A stretch of DNA of 64,000 bases from Paenibacillus xylanexedens (GCF_001908275.1 NZ_CP018620.1:5208001-5272000), one strand, 5' to 3'; positions 14,187 to 24,501 are shown, counted from the stretch's first letter. Notes: generated by a model from the letters alone, not told the origin. Numbers and translations: made by a program.

Positions 14187-14246
14187 AAAAAAAGCCTGCC
14201 TTTACACGACCTGTTGAACACAGATGGCGTAAAGATAAGCCTTTTT
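14187..14246 (-). terminator. terminator of secreted protease gene
   Basis: Imperfect stem (AAAAAGGCTTATCTTTAC pairing with GTAAAGGCAGGCTTTTT on the minus strand) followed by T residues, just after the protease stop codon. Confidence 0.6.
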
Positions 14247-14256
14247 CTCAAATCAT

Positions 14257-15075
14257 TTAATTGGAAACTTTGCCGGCAACTGCAACCTGTTTTTTGGCAG
14301 GTGTGGTACTCTCTTTAATGAAAGTCTGCAATGTTTTAGAAGTAATATAATAGGTACGTCCACCGTACACAAATGTCATCATACCAATTACCCGGTTGTT
14401 CTGATCCAGAACAGGGCCACCTGAATTACCTTGGGCCATGGATTTCACAATACTGCCGATTCCCTTTTTACCTGGAACGTCCGAAGCTTGGGAACTGAAT
14501 ACTCTGCTTTTGGCTATCGTATTGTAGGTTGAAGGAAAATCTTCATCCAGGATGACAAGATCACCAGCAGGATTTTTGGGGAATCCAATCGTATAGACAA
14601 CCTGGTTATACCTTGCATTTGCAAATGTGACCGGTTGGGCGTCTAGTTCCTTGTCCAGCTTCAGTAGCGCCATGTCTGTCACCGGATCTGTCTTAATAAT
14701 CTTTGCCTTTACAGGCTTACCTAAGGAACCCGGGCTCGCAACAGTCAGTGTACCTTCATCACCCTCAGACAATTCAGCAAAACTCTGAACGACATGGTAA
14801 TTCGTGAGTACTTCATCCTTTGAGATCAGTATCGAGGTACCAACATCATAATATACCATATCGGGTTCATCCTGCTTGACCAAACGTACATTCACGACTG
14901 GAAAAGAATCCGCTGTGACTGCCATTTGTGCACGCAGCTGCTTGTCGAAGTAACCTGTAAAATGTATCGTCTGAACGGCTTGAGCCGCCGCCAGCCCCGT
15001 TGACCCTGCAAGCATGGCAATGGCAAGCACACCTGACATTCCGACACGGAGCATTCGTTTCCAACTCTTCTGCAT
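14257..15075 (-). CDS. secreted trypsin-like (S1C/HtrA-type) serine protease
   Basis: 272 residues with a cleavable signal peptide (~1-32, ending AAAQA). The chymotrypsin-fold catalytic triad is visible: H94 in LTNYHVV, D134 in TDMALLKL, S218 in QGNSGGPV. No PDZ domain and no extra TM, so it is shorter than DegP/HtrA proteases; substrate unknown. It sits alone between rluB and spmB with its own terminator. GAGGAGAGTGAG upstream supports the start. Confidence 0.85.
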   Translation of the reverse strand: MQKSWKRMLRVGMSGVLAIAMLAGSTGLAAAQAVQTIHFTGYFDKQLRAQMAVTADSFPVVNVRLVKQDEPDMVYYDVGTSILISKDEVLTNYHVVQSFAELSEGDEGTLTVASPGSLGKPVKAKIIKTDPVTDMALLKLDKELDAQPVTFANARYNQVVYTIGFPKNPAGDLVILDEDFPSTYNTIAKSRVFSSQASDVPGKKGIGSIVKSMAQGNSGGPVLDQNNRVIGMMTFVYGGRTYYITSKTLQTFIKESTTPAKKQVAVAGKVSN

Positions 15076-15138
15076 GTCTCACTCTCCTCCGCTATTATTC
15101 TAGCATATCTAATATATCGGAAGGAAAGGAGATATCTT

Positions 15139-15672
15139 TTAACCAAAAACGAGCAAACAAATGGCAAGGGCAGCAATAAAACCAACGACATCGGAAAACA
15201 ACCCTACTTTGAGTGCATATCGACCGTTTCGTATACCTACAGCCCCAAAATAAACAGTCAGCACATATAACGTAGTGTCTGTACTCCCCTGAATCGTAGA
15301 TGCCATACGTCCGATCATGGAGTCAGGGCCATGGGTTTTGATCAGATCGGTTGTAAACGCCAGAGAGCCTGTCCCCGTTAAAGGACGCAGTATTCCGAGT
15401 GGCAACACTTCGCCTGGAACACCCATCCAGGACACCAGCGGAGCGAACAGGCTAATCACAAAATCCAGTGCACCCGAGGCACGAAATACGCTGATTGCGA
15501 CCATCATGCCCACGAGATGCGGAATAATACTGATTGCAGTAGAGAAACCATCCTTGGCCCCATCAACAAAGGATTCGTAAACCGGGACCTTTTTGGTAAA
15601 CGCATATAATGGAACAAACGCGATAATAACCGGGATGGCCCAGACGGAGATCCAGTTGATGAAGGTTAACAA
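15139..15672 (-). CDS. spmB: spore maturation protein B
   Basis: 177-residue membrane protein of the nucleoside-recognition (Gate) family. It works with SpmA in spore core dehydration and heat resistance. Several TM segments; 6 bp separate it from spmA upstream. The order dacB-spmA-spmB is the conserved sporulation operon of Bacillales. Confidence 0.93.
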   Translation of the reverse strand: MLTFINWISVWAIPVIIAFVPLYAFTKKVPVYESFVDGAKDGFSTAISIIPHLVGMMVAISVFRASGALDFVISLFAPLVSWMGVPGEVLPLGILRPLTGTGSLAFTTDLIKTHGPDSMIGRMASTIQGSTDTTLYVLTVYFGAVGIRNGRYALKVGLFSDVVGFIAALAICLLVFG

Positions 15673-15678
15673 AGGTGC

Positions 15679-16305
15679 TCATCCTTTCATGCCGGGATTG
15701 CCACTTTTCGGAATGCGCGGCGGTTTGTGTAAAGCCCTGTTCCGATACCAGCGATCGGCGATTATAGCAGCAAGTGTAGCGATAATGGTAGCCATCAATG
15801 TTGTTCCCACAATCTCTGTTGCATTGGCGGAATGATAGTTTAAGCGGATGGCGATCAGCGTTGTCGGAATAATGGTAATACTAGCCGTATTCAGAGCCAG
15901 TAAGGTGCACATCGCAGGAGAAGCGGTTTGTTTGTCCGGATTAAGCTCCTGCAGTTGTTGCATGGCTTTGATTCCCATCGGAGTAGCCGCATTTCCTAGC
16001 CCCAGCAGATTCGCACTCATATTGGAGAGAATATAACCCATCGCCGGATGATTTTTGGGCACATCGGGGAACAGGAAACCCACAACCGGTCCGAGCAGCT
16101 TGGCAATCCGGGCCAGGAGACCGGCATCCTCAGCCATTTTCATCATACCCATCCAGAACACAAGCACACTAATCAGTCCAAAACAGACCGTGACTCCCGT
16201 TGCCGCCCCATCAAAAGCGGCTTGCGTGACCACTTCGATATTGCCGTTAACGGCTGCAAAAGCAAATCCGATTAAAATCATGAGCAGCCAAATTAGATTA
16301 ATCAT
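15679..16305 (-). CDS. spmA: spore maturation protein A
   Basis: 208-residue Gate-domain membrane protein, companion of SpmB. Start ATG 16305 with GGGAGGG 8 nt upstream. It follows dacB by 31 bp in the same operon; members of this operon are sigma-E dependent in B. subtilis (known of the family, not seen here). Confidence 0.93.
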   Translation of the reverse strand: MINLIWLLMILIGFAFAAVNGNIEVVTQAAFDGAATGVTVCFGLISVLVFWMGMMKMAEDAGLLARIAKLLGPVVGFLFPDVPKNHPAMGYILSNMSANLLGLGNAATPMGIKAMQQLQELNPDKQTASPAMCTLLALNTASITIIPTTLIAIRLNYHSANATEIVGTTLMATIIATLAAIIADRWYRNRALHKPPRIPKSGNPGMKG

Positions 16306-16336
16306 GGATTATACCCTCCCTTCAATGACGATTTAG

Positions 16337-17530
16337 CTAAGGAGACAACAGATGGCTTAACACGGCACGCCATGCAGCTGCCCAGGAAGAGACATCACCG
16401 ATTCCACCCAGCGTTGCATCTTCTGTCTTCGGTTCAGGAGGAATATAACTGCCTTTGCGATACACCGGAATTGAGCCAACAAGTTTGCCGTCAAGCTGCA
16501 TATCAATGCGACCTGCCAATCCGAACGAAGGATCTGTCGATTGTTCCTTGCCTTCGACTTTCGTTTCCGACTGGGCGCGATTCTCGTGCAGAATCAACTT
16601 TTTGGTCAATGAACTTTTCTCACTCTCGGCCAGAGGATACCAGAATCCCCGGCCCGTAACGACATTTGTATTTTGCACAGGCTGTTCTTGCTTCGCGATC
16701 TCTACCAAGGGGAAGTATTCAAACCCGAAATCAAGCATCCGAGCATGATCGTTCCAATCGTTTCCGTCGTTCAGCGTTACCGCGGCGAGCTGCTGTCCAT
16801 TGCGTGTAGCCGAGCTGACCAAACATCTGAAAGCTTTCTTGGTGTAACCGGTTTTCACTCCATCTGCACCTTCGTACATCCGCAGCATTTTATTTTTGTT
16901 GTGCCAAGAGTATTCCCAGCTTTCATTGGGGTTCGGTGCGGATTTGTCCTCCGTGGCTACGATGCGTTTGAACACCGGATTGTGCAACGCATATGCCGTT
17001 AATCGGGCCAAGTCATTGGCTGTGGAATAGTGACCTTCTGCATCCAGTCCATGAGGGTTCATAAAATGGGAATGCGTCAGGCCGATTTGCTCCGCCTTTT
17101 TGTTCATTAACAGGACAAAGCCTTCTTCCGATCCACCGACATGTTCTGCGATCGCAGAGGCCGCGTCATTGCCTGAACGGAGCATTAGCCCGTACAACAT
17201 GTTTTCGAGTGTCATCTCTTCACCTAACTTCAGATAGAGAGAAGATCCTTCTTTGGCAAAAGCTGAGGGAGACACTTTCACTTTATCATCCAGCTTGCTG
17301 TGTTCGATCGCTACGATCGCTGTCATGATTTTGGTCAAGCTGGCAATTCGCAGTTCTTTATCCCCATCCTTGCTGTATAAGATCCTGCCTGATGTGACAT
17401 CAATGAGAGCAGCGCTTTGCGCATGTGTAGACGGACCTTGAATCGTTGCCTGGGCTTGAGTAACCCCTAATGAAGACAGCAAGAAGACAGGGATAAGCAT
17501 GCATGCAAGAACTTTCGTTATTTTTCGCAT
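16337..17530 (-). CDS. dacB: sporulation D-alanyl-D-alanine carboxypeptidase DacB (PBP5*)
   Basis: 397-residue class C penicillin-binding protein that trims peptide side chains in spore cortex peptidoglycan. Signal peptide ~1-28, active-site motifs S64-LTK, S119-GN and K226-TG (numbering from ATG 17530). Start 17530 is preceded by GGAGGA at 8 nt; an in-frame GTG at 17551 has no such site. The second carboxypeptidase in the window (35707) is DacF; the neighbours spmA/spmB identify this one as DacB. Confidence 0.92.
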   Translation of the reverse strand: MRKITKVLACMLIPVFLLSSLGVTQAQATIQGPSTHAQSAALIDVTSGRILYSKDGDKELRIASLTKIMTAIVAIEHSKLDDKVKVSPSAFAKEGSSLYLKLGEEMTLENMLYGLMLRSGNDAASAIAEHVGGSEEGFVLLMNKKAEQIGLTHSHFMNPHGLDAEGHYSTANDLARLTAYALHNPVFKRIVATEDKSAPNPNESWEYSWHNKNKMLRMYEGADGVKTGYTKKAFRCLVSSATRNGQQLAAVTLNDGNDWNDHARMLDFGFEYFPLVEIAKQEQPVQNTNVVTGRGFWYPLAESEKSSLTKKLILHENRAQSETKVEGKEQSTDPSFGLAGRIDMQLDGKLVGSIPVYRKGSYIPPEPKTEDATLGGIGDVSSWAAAWRAVLSHLLSP

Positions 17531-17614
17531 CAATTCATTCCTCCGGGTCACTTGGAATCTTGTACTATCTTATGTTCGGACAACTTGGAGTATGTCCCAT
17601 AAGGCAAAAACAGC

Positions 17615-17646
17615 AAAAATCCCTCACGCTTGGATGCGGGAGGGAT
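17615..17646 (-). terminator. terminator of ytfJ
   Basis: Stem ATCCCTCCCGC/GCGTGAGGGAT with one mismatch followed by TTTTTG on the minus strand, 15 bp after the ytfJ stop. Confidence 0.8.
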
Positions 17647-17660
17647 CATGACGAAATGAT

Positions 17661-18143
17661 TCAGCTATACGTTGATGGATCTGGTGTAACCGGTACACCT
17701 GTAGCATTCGTTGGTGTTGTATTCCGTTGGAACATGCCTTGAATTCGGTCCAAAACATAAGGGGTAGAGTCAATGAGTTTCTCAAACAGATGTGTGGAAT
17801 TATCGAGTGGTACAATGTGTACACCTTGTTTACCTACCACCAGGAACGCAATAGGACGTATGGATACACCGCCGCCACTACCGCCACCAAACGGAGAAGC
17901 AACTTTAGCTGAACTCGCATGTTCAGCAGAGGTGCCCGTAGCACCACTTTTGCCACTACTTTCTCCATTAACGTGAAAATCACTACCACCGGCAGCAAAT
18001 CCGAATCCTACCTTACTTATTGGCAGAATCACGGTACCATCTGGTGTTTCAACTGCATCGCCAACAATTGTATTGACATCCACCATGGCCTTGATATTTT
18101 CCATTGCGGTTTCCATTAAGCCTTGAATTGGATGATCTGACAT
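17661..18143 (-). CDS. ytfJ: GerW-family sporulation protein YtfJ
   Basis: 160-residue protein with the family signature: MEN.K.MVDVNTIVGDAVETPDGTVILPISKV near the N-terminus, a Gly/Ser-rich middle (GGGSGGG) and a hydrophobic VSIRPIAFLVVG strand. YtfJ/GerW is a forespore protein needed for efficient L-alanine germination in B. subtilis. The gene downstream is dacB; upstream lies the DUF2953 gene, the same pairing as ytfI-ytfJ. Confidence 0.92.
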   Translation of the reverse strand: MSDHPIQGLMETAMENIKAMVDVNTIVGDAVETPDGTVILPISKVGFGFAAGGSDFHVNGESSGKSGATGTSAEHASSAKVASPFGGGSGGGVSIRPIAFLVVGKQGVHIVPLDNSTHLFEKLIDSTPYVLDRIQGMFQRNTTPTNATGVPVTPDPSTYS

Positions 18144-18291
18144 TTATATTCCCTCCAGTTTCAATGTAAGCTAGGTTTGATCTAACCATATCATCCCCAA
18201 ACTTGAAGGGACTTATGTAATAAGCATTTTAATTTACACTCACCAAATCCCAACCTTACATTCCCAAAAACAGACCAACTATGATGGGTTT

Positions 18292-19038
18292 TTACAGAGT
18301 TGTCCCACTAAGTTTCTTCTTTTGCTTCTCCTTATGCCTGCGGCGCTGTTCCTGAAGAAGCTTGAACCACATCCGCCATCCGCCTTCGACTTGAAGCACA
18401 CGGGTGAGTAGTGTAACTCCAGCGATCAGAACGGCTGTAATCCGAATTTTCACTCTGAAATCAAGCTCCGTTCTAAATTCCATTTCATCGGACCATACCG
18501 GCATAACCTGAAGCACAGGTGTTTCATCAAAGCGGATCTGATAGGTGAGAAAACCAATAATAATGGATTTGATACTCCACACCCAGCCCGTCAGCACCGC
18601 TGTATATGCTGCATCACCAACGCCGATGTGGGTAGCCCAGGACAGTTGAGTCATATGTACGCGTGTGAGTGTTTGCTTCAGCCACAGCTTAAGCGCGTCC
18701 GTTGCCCTAAGCATAATTTTCACATCTTTAGCCCACTTCTTGACTTTGCGTTTGTTGACCCTCTCGCTTCCCTGGGCCTCGCCTCTCGAATGATTCATGG
18801 ATTGTTCGGTCTTGACCAAGAAACCTTCCTTCATATTGCGAAAAACGATACTCGGGATCTCATAGTTAATCCGCACAATTCCATAGAGAAGACGAACATT
18901 AATATTGGCGTAATCATCACTTTTATGTTTACTGAATGTAAAATGTACATGAACATTTGAGATGAGGACTGCGGCAATCAGCAATGCGAACAACAAACCG
19001 ATTCCTCCAAGCCAAATCCACACAGGCCTTACCTCCAA
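18292..19038 (-). CDS. DUF2953 (YtfI-like) membrane protein
   Basis: 248 residues with one N-terminal TM segment (~8-28) and a Lys/Arg-rich C-terminal tail (EQRRRHKEKQKKK). Pairs with ytfJ downstream, as ytfI-ytfJ do in B. subtilis, so a sporulation or germination role is plausible but unproven. No catalytic motif seen. Confidence 0.8.
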   Translation of the reverse strand: MEVRPVWIWLGGIGLLFALLIAAVLISNVHVHFTFSKHKSDDYANINVRLLYGIVRINYEIPSIVFRNMKEGFLVKTEQSMNHSRGEAQGSERVNKRKVKKWAKDVKIMLRATDALKLWLKQTLTRVHMTQLSWATHIGVGDAAYTAVLTGWVWSIKSIIIGFLTYQIRFDETPVLQVMPVWSDEMEFRTELDFRVKIRITAVLIAGVTLLTRVLQVEGGWRMWFKLLQEQRRRHKEKQKKKLSGTTL

Positions 19039-19163
19039 GCCCTCGATTCTTTTCTCGTCTAGTATGGCACTCTGAATAGGAAAAAATTCACGTCTGACCT
19101 AAAAATCCCATTTCATATTTGTTTGGAAACTGTTCTATTCACCATTTATCTAAAAATAATGCA

Positions 19164-19196
19164 CAAAAAAACCGACTCCACTTATGGGTGTCGGTT
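19164..19196 (-). terminator. terminator of scpB
   Basis: Stem AACCGACACCC/GGAGTCGGTT (imperfect) followed by TTTTTTTG on the minus strand, right after scpB. Confidence 0.8.
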
Positions 19197-19212
19197 AGTA
19201 TGAATTTGCAAA

Positions 19213-19869
19213 TTAGAATGATGAATCCGTATTATCGTCTTCGTTGTCAAATTGATTTGCATCATCCGCCGGATCAGCACTTTCCGGTTCCAGTTGTTGC
19301 AAATCAAGTTTGTTGAATAACAGTTGTGTCTCTTCTTCCAGGTTTTCCGAATCTTCGAACAAACCTGGTTCAGGAAGGTCCTTAATTGAAGCCAATCCGA
19401 AATAATCCAGGAACGACTTGGTCGTTCCGTACAGAATTGGTCGTCCGATCGCCTCGGCTCGTCCCACTTCAATAATTAGATCCTTATTCACAAGCGTATG
19501 GATGGCCCGCTCCGATTTTACACCGCGGATTTCCTCAATCTCTACCCGTGTAATCGGCTGACGATACGCCACAATGGCCAGCGTCTCCAGAGCCGCTTGG
19601 GATAAGGACGTTCGTGCGGGAGAGTATGCCAGTTTCTCGAAATATACAGCGTGGTCAGGCAAGGTGCCCAACTGAACTACACCAGCGATCTTGAGAATCT
19701 GTACACCTCGTCCCTGCTGTGAAAATTCATGAATCATCTCCTCAATCGCGTCCGTTACAAGTTCCACTCGCTGGTCGACGATCTCGGCGATTTGTTTGAT
19801 ACTCAGACCCTCTTCTCCGGACAAAAACAGCAGGCCTTCAATAATCGATTTCAATTTCGGAAAATCCAT
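19213..19869 (-). CDS. scpB: segregation and condensation protein B
   Basis: 218 residues with two winged-helix domains (SIIEGLLFLSGEEGLS.. and ..SQAALETLAIVAYRQPITR) and an acidic C-terminal tail. Kleisin-associated subunit of the SMC-ScpA-ScpB condensin. Start ATG 19869 (MDFPKLKS) preceded by GAGAGGGG; it overlaps scpA by 32 bp. A longer upstream extension of the frame has no family support. Confidence 0.93.
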   Translation of the reverse strand: MDFPKLKSIIEGLLFLSGEEGLSIKQIAEIVDQRVELVTDAIEEMIHEFSQQGRGVQILKIAGVVQLGTLPDHAVYFEKLAYSPARTSLSQAALETLAIVAYRQPITRVEIEEIRGVKSERAIHTLVNKDLIIEVGRAEAIGRPILYGTTKSFLDYFGLASIKDLPEPGLFEDSENLEEETQLLFNKLDLQQLEPESADPADDANQFDNEDDNTDSSF

Positions 19870-20638
19870 GATTCTTTGTTTCCCCTCTCCACTCCATAAC
19901 GATATCCTCAAACATCCGTTCCTGATAACAGACAATCTGCTTCATCTTCATCAGTTCCAGCACCGCCAGAAAAGTGACAACAATCTCATGGCGATAGATA
20001 TGCTCATCCATCAACTTGGAGAATAACAGTCTGCCTCCCGGCCCCATACTTTCCAAAGCGCCGATGACATCCCGTATCCGGTCCTTAACCGAAATCTCAT
20101 CCCGTTTGATTCGGGTTACGGTTGTACGCTTCTCAGCCTTGCGTAGCGCCTTCTGAAATGCTGCAATTAGATCAGAGGTGTGCAAACCCTCAACCGGGTT
20201 CGAAGGGGCTTCTACGGGCATATAGGGGCGCAGATCCTCGGGCTCTTTGGAAAATATAAGGCTGCGTTCCCACTCCCGTTCATGAAGATGACGCGCAATT
20301 CCCTTGTATTTGCGATATTCTATCAGACGCGCAATCAGCTCTGCACGTGGATCATAATCTTCTTCTTCCATAAAATCATAATCCTCGAAATCCTCAATGA
20401 CCGGTGGTTTGGGCAGTAAAAGTTTGCTCTTGATCGACAGCAATGTTGCTGCCATGACCAGAAATTCACTCGTAATATCCAGTTCCAGTTCCTGCATTGA
20501 ATGCAGGTACGCCATGTATTGATCGGTAATATCGCTGATGGGAATATCCTGGATATGAATTTCAGCCTTATCAATCAGATGAAGCAGCAGATCCAAAGGC
20601 CCTTCAAAAGTCTCCAGTTTGTATGTAACTACCGTCAC
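19838..20638 (-). CDS. scpA: segregation and condensation protein A (kleisin)
   Basis: 267 residues; N-terminal helix bundle with FEGPLDLLLHLIDK.EI, the kleisin hallmark that contacts the SMC neck, an acidic linker, and a C-terminal winged helix that binds the SMC cap. GTG start at 20638 chosen because GGGAGG lies 10 nt upstream. Co-transcribed with scpB. Confidence 0.94.
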   Translation of the reverse strand: MTVVTYKLETFEGPLDLLLHLIDKAEIHIQDIPISDITDQYMAYLHSMQELELDITSEFLVMAATLLSIKSKLLLPKPPVIEDFEDYDFMEEEDYDPRAELIARLIEYRKYKGIARHLHEREWERSLIFSKEPEDLRPYMPVEAPSNPVEGLHTSDLIAAFQKALRKAEKRTTVTRIKRDEISVKDRIRDVIGALESMGPGGRLLFSKLMDEHIYRHEIVVTFLAVLELMKMKQIVCYQERMFEDIVMEWRGETKNHGFSEIEIDY

Positions 20639-20666
20639 TAGACGAATCCTCCCGCCAGAAAAATAC

Positions 20667-20724
20667 AAAACCCTGCTAAGCCGTCCGAATCCGGTTTCCC
20701 GTGTTCGTCTGCGCTAAGCAGGGC
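20667..20724 (-). terminator. terminator after ribH
   Basis: Long stem CCCTGCTTAGC/GCTTAGCAGGG with one mismatch and a ~27-nt loop, followed by TTTTG on the minus strand. It separates the riboflavin operon from scpAB. Confidence 0.7.
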
Positions 20725-20742
20725 ACTACTATTAAATAAGCA

Positions 20743-21210
20743 CTATTTTAGCTGTTTCGTCAAGTTTGCCATCTCAATTGCCGCCGTAGCTGCATCCCAA
20801 CCTTTGTTACCTGCCTTGGTTCCGGCACGTTCAATAGCTTGTTCAATATTTTCTGTTGTAACCAGTCCAAAGATCGTAGGCACGCCAGTTTTCAGGTTAA
20901 TTGCTGCTACCCCTTTAGCCATCTCGTTGCACACATAATCGTAATGCGTAGTGGATCCACGAATGACAGTTCCCAAGGTAATCACCGCATCATACTTGCC
21001 GGTCTCTGCCATTTTCTGCGCAATCAAAGGGATTTCGAACGCACCTGGAACCCAGGCTACATCCACTTCATCATCCTGAACGCCGTGACGTTTGAATGCA
21101 TCAAGTGCTGCGCTAAGCAATTTACTGGTAATGAATTCGTTGAAACGTCCAACGACAACTCCATATCGTGATCCTTCTGAAACTAAATGTCCTTCAAAAA
21201 ATTGTGGCAT
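20743..21210 (-). CDS. ribH: 6,7-dimethyl-8-ribityllumazine synthase
   Basis: 155 residues, lumazine synthase fold: [10 protein letters not shown] near the N-terminus, VPGAFEIPL, and [14 protein letters not shown] with the phosphate-binding loop and catalytic His. Condenses 5-amino-6-ribitylaminouracil with dihydroxybutanone phosphate; forms an icosahedral capsid around RibE in bacilli. Last gene of ribD-ribE-ribBA-ribH. Confidence 0.96.
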   Translation of the reverse strand: MPQFFEGHLVSEGSRYGVVVGRFNEFITSKLLSAALDAFKRHGVQDDEVDVAWVPGAFEIPLIAQKMAETGKYDAVITLGTVIRGSTTHYDYVCNEMAKGVAAINLKTGVPTIFGLVTTENIEQAIERAGTKAGNKGWDAATAAIEMANLTKQLK

Positions 21211-21312
21211 TCAAGTCATCTCCCTAACGGTATAATGTAATGTAAGTAACGGAAATTCCTAAATAATCACTTCCATAAATTACATGGTGAACATTGTTCA
21301 TCTAAAACGCAT

Positions 21313-22545
21313 TTACTCTTCGTTCTGCTCAATATCATCAAACTTGAGCATATGCCCCAGCTTGGCTTGCTTCGTATGAAGATACACTGTATTGTCCTCG
21401 TTCTCTTCCATCTGGATCGCAACACGCTCTACGACTTCAAGTCCATATCCTTCAAGGCCTTTAATTTTACGAGGATTGTTAGTTAACAGTCTGATCTGAC
21501 GAACCCCAAGATCTTTCAGAATTTGAGCGCCAATCCCGTAATCACGCAAGTCGGCAGCAAATCCCAGCTTCAGGTTTGCATCCACCGTATCCAGACCTTC
21601 CTCTTGCAGCTTATAGGCTTTGAGTTTGTTAATTAGCCCAATGCCCCGGCCTTCCTGTCTCATATAGAGCAGTACGCCGTTGCCTTCCTCGTTAATCTGT
21701 TTGAGTGCCGCATCAAACTGCGGACCACAGTCACAACGATGGGAATGGAATACATCACCTGTCAAACATTCAGAGTGCACACGTACAAGTACGGGTTTGG
21801 AACCATCTATTTCACCTTTGACCAAAGCCACATGTTCCTTGTTGTCCACAGCGTTTGTATAAGCCACCGCTTGAAACTCGCCAAAGTCCGTTGGCATACG
21901 CACAGCTACTTCACGTTGAACCAGCTGCTCTTTTTCGTTACGGTAACGAATCATGTCCTGAATACTGATCAGCTTCAGATCATGTTTGCGGGCGATCTCC
22001 TGCAGATCCGGAAGTCTGGCCATTGTGCCATCTTCCTTAATCACTTCACAGATAACGCCTGCGGGATACGAACCGCACATGATGGCAAGATCTACAGCCG
22101 CTTCCGTATGTCCGGCACGACGAAGTACACCGCCGTCTTTTGCAATCAGCGGGAACATGTGACCAGGCTTACGGAAGTCCCCGGCTTTCGCCTCAGGATC
22201 GATCAGACCTTTCACGGTAATAGAGCGTTCATGTGCGGAGATACCTGTTGTCGTATCTTTGTGGTCCACAGAGACGGTGAAGGCTGTTCCATGGAAATCC
22301 GTATTTTGTTGAACCATCGGTTTCAGGTTAAGTTCGTCCGCACGTTGTTGTGTAATCGGAACACAGACCAGACCTCTACCTTCAGTAATCATGAAATTAA
22401 TGACTTCAGGTGTCGCCTTTGCGGCCAAAGCGATAAAATCGCCTTCATTCTCCCGATCTTCATCATCCACAACAATGACGGGTTTACCACGCATGAGATC
22501 ATATATGGCTTCTTCTATTGTGTCCAGAATGGATTGTTCTGACAT
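21313..22545 (-). CDS. ribBA: bifunctional DHBP synthase / GTP cyclohydrolase II
   Basis: 410 residues: N-terminal 3,4-dihydroxy-2-butanone-4-phosphate synthase (~1-200; [22 protein letters not shown]) and C-terminal GTP cyclohydrolase II (~205-400) with the zinc site [15 protein letters not shown] and RQEGRGIGL. Supplies both precursors of riboflavin. Start ATG 22545 follows GGAGGTGG. Confidence 0.96.
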   Translation of the reverse strand: MSEQSILDTIEEAIYDLMRGKPVIVVDDEDRENEGDFIALAAKATPEVINFMITEGRGLVCVPITQQRADELNLKPMVQQNTDFHGTAFTVSVDHKDTTTGISAHERSITVKGLIDPEAKAGDFRKPGHMFPLIAKDGGVLRRAGHTEAAVDLAIMCGSYPAGVICEVIKEDGTMARLPDLQEIARKHDLKLISIQDMIRYRNEKEQLVQREVAVRMPTDFGEFQAVAYTNAVDNKEHVALVKGEIDGSKPVLVRVHSECLTGDVFHSHRCDCGPQFDAALKQINEEGNGVLLYMRQEGRGIGLINKLKAYKLQEEGLDTVDANLKLGFAADLRDYGIGAQILKDLGVRQIRLLTNNPRKIKGLEGYGLEVVERVAIQMEENEDNTVYLHTKQAKLGHMLKFDDIEQNEE

Positions 22546-22577
22546 TGGTCCACCTCCAGTTAATTTCTGTTCTCTAT

Positions 22578-23246
22578 TTATGCAAATCCGTGATTGGAGA
22601 GAAAATCTTCACTGATGCTGCGCGGCTTGCCAGCATCCGTCTCCCGATGTCCTCTCCCATACTGGAGCAGATGATCCACATATTTGCCCAAAATATCGCA
22701 TTCGATATTAATGGTATCCCCTGTCTTTTTCACATTTAGTACAGTTTCACCAATGGTATGCGGGATAATGGAAACCGTGAATGCGGTATCCGATGTATGG
22801 ACAACGGTCAAGCTAATGCCATCCAGTGTAACCGATCCTTTGGGGATCAGATATTTGAACAACTGGTGATCATCAGGCTTGATCTCAAACACAATTGCAT
22901 TCTGATCACGTGTTATACTGCCAATCACTCCAGTACCATCAACATGGCCCTGTACGATATGTCCGCCAAAACGACCGCCTGATTGCATGGCCCGCTCCAG
23001 ATTAACTTTACTGCCTGATTGCAGCTGACTGAGATTGGTATGGCGATAGGTTTCAGGCATTACATCGGCGGTAAAACCTCCACCTTCGAGCGTTGTCGCA
23101 GTTAAGCACACGCCGTTCACTGCTACACTATCACCAATCTTCAGATCGTCCATGATGGCGGAAGCTCCGATATTCAGGACCATCGCTTCGCCTTTCCGAC
23201 CAATACGCCGGATCTGACCGACTTCTTCCACCAAACCGGTAAACAT
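22578..23246 (-). CDS. ribE: riboflavin synthase alpha subunit
   Basis: 222 residues made of two repeated lumazine-binding barrels ([16 protein letters not shown] and [24 protein letters not shown]). Converts two lumazines into riboflavin and the pyrimidine precursor. Start ATG 23246 with GGGAGG upstream; an in-frame TTG at 23267 lacks homologue support. Confidence 0.95.
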   Translation of the reverse strand: MFTGLVEEVGQIRRIGRKGEAMVLNIGASAIMDDLKIGDSVAVNGVCLTATTLEGGGFTADVMPETYRHTNLSQLQSGSKVNLERAMQSGGRFGGHIVQGHVDGTGVIGSITRDQNAIVFEIKPDDHQLFKYLIPKGSVTLDGISLTVVHTSDTAFTVSIIPHTIGETVLNVKKTGDTINIECDILGKYVDHLLQYGRGHRETDAGKPRSISEDFLSNHGFA

Positions 23247-23307
23247 GCTGCCGCCTCCCTTTTTCAAGTTATAAAAAACCTAACTTTCTACTTTCAAATC
23301 CATTTAT

Positions 23308-24411
23308 TTATTCAGGCCACACCGGAATACCACCAATGCTGATATTATCTCCAACTTGTTCGATCTCCAACTGATTCAATTGAATCGCCTGATTCATACG
23401 TTCCACACCCTCGAAGCGGAAGCTTCCAGGTGTATCATAACCGCCTACAATCTTCGGAGCGATAAACATGAGCAGTCGATCAACCAACCGTGCCTCCAAC
23501 ATGGCTCCATTCAAGGTGCCTCCACCTTCAAGCAAAATCGAACCTATATCACGTTCACCCAACTTGCTAAGTCCGCTCAACAGATCCACACGTGGTCCAG
23601 GACCACAGCGTATAATCTCGACGCCGTAGGCTTCCAAACGTTCAGCAGCTTCAGGACTGGCTTCGTCTGTTGTCAACACCCATGTTGGAGCAAGACCATC
23701 CTTAACCATTTTGGCACCTACGGGAAGACGTAACTTGGAATCCACTACAATGCGCACTGGACTAATGCCTTCGACTTGCAAACGGGTTGTAAGCTCCGGA
23801 TTATCGGCAATCACCGTGTCGACGCCAACCATAATGCCTTGGTGACGATGACGAAGGGCATGCACAATCTCACGAGCAGGCTCGTTGGAGATCCACTTGC
23901 TGTCTCCGCTGCGCGTAGCAATTTTGCCATCCAAAGTAGTAGCCGTCTTCAGTGTCACAAAAGGTAAACCCGTTGTAATAAATTTAATGAATTTTTCATT
24001 CATGCGTCTTCCACGTTCACGCAGTACGCCAACTTCAACTTCAATGCCTTGTTGACGAAGCATGCTGATGCCCCTGCCGGATACTTGCGGATTTGGATCT
24101 TCACAACATACCACAACACGTTTCACCTTTTCATGAATCAGGCGTTCACTACAAGGTGGCGTCTTGCCATAATGACTACAAGGCTCAAGTGTAACGTATA
24201 CCGTACTTCCTTCTGCATCACTGCCTGCCATGTTAAGTGCATGCACCTCTGCATGACCGGTTCCACGTTTCAGATGGCTTCCCAGGCCTACAATACGACC
24301 CTCTTTCACAACTACACATCCAACGACCGGATTAATCCCCGTCTGTCCCTGTGCTCGTTCCGCCATATCCAATGCCAGTGCCATATAAAATTCATCATTG
24401 ATCATTTCCAA
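23308..24411 (-). CDS. ribD: bifunctional deaminase/reductase RibD
   Basis: 367 residues: N-terminal zinc deaminase (HAEVHAL, PCSHYGKTPPC) and C-terminal NADPH-dependent reductase (~150-365; TLDGKIAT, LLEGGGTLNGA). Second and third steps of riboflavin synthesis. The start is either TTG 24411 (GGGGTG 7 nt upstream) or ATG 24405; the two differ by two residues. First gene of the operon behind the FMN riboswitch and its terminator. Confidence 0.95.
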   Translation of the reverse strand: MEMINDEFYMALALDMAERAQGQTGINPVVGCVVVKEGRIVGLGSHLKRGTGHAEVHALNMAGSDAEGSTVYVTLEPCSHYGKTPPCSERLIHEKVKRVVVCCEDPNPQVSGRGISMLRQQGIEVEVGVLRERGRRMNEKFIKFITTGLPFVTLKTATTLDGKIATRSGDSKWISNEPAREIVHALRHRHQGIMVGVDTVIADNPELTTRLQVEGISPVRIVVDSKLRLPVGAKMVKDGLAPTWVLTTDEASPEAAERLEAYGVEIIRCGPGPRVDLLSGLSKLGERDIGSILLEGGGTLNGAMLEARLVDRLLMFIAPKIVGGYDTPGSFRFEGVERMNQAIQLNQLEIEQVGDNISIGGIPVWPE

Positions 24412-24445
24412 ATCCGTTCACCCCGCGGTTTAAAGTCTTGTTTAT

Positions 24446-24482
24446 TAAAAAATCCCCGTCGAACAATCAGTTCGATGGGGAT
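24446..24482 (-). terminator. ribD leader: attenuator terminator in rib leader
   Basis: Stem ATCCCCATCGAA/TTCGACGGGGAT (one mismatch) followed by TTTTTTAATAA, only ~35 bp before ribD and downstream of the FMN aptamer. Probable expression platform controlling read-through into ribD. Confidence 0.8.
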
Positions 24483-24501
24483 GATGAGAGACAAATGTCA
24501 C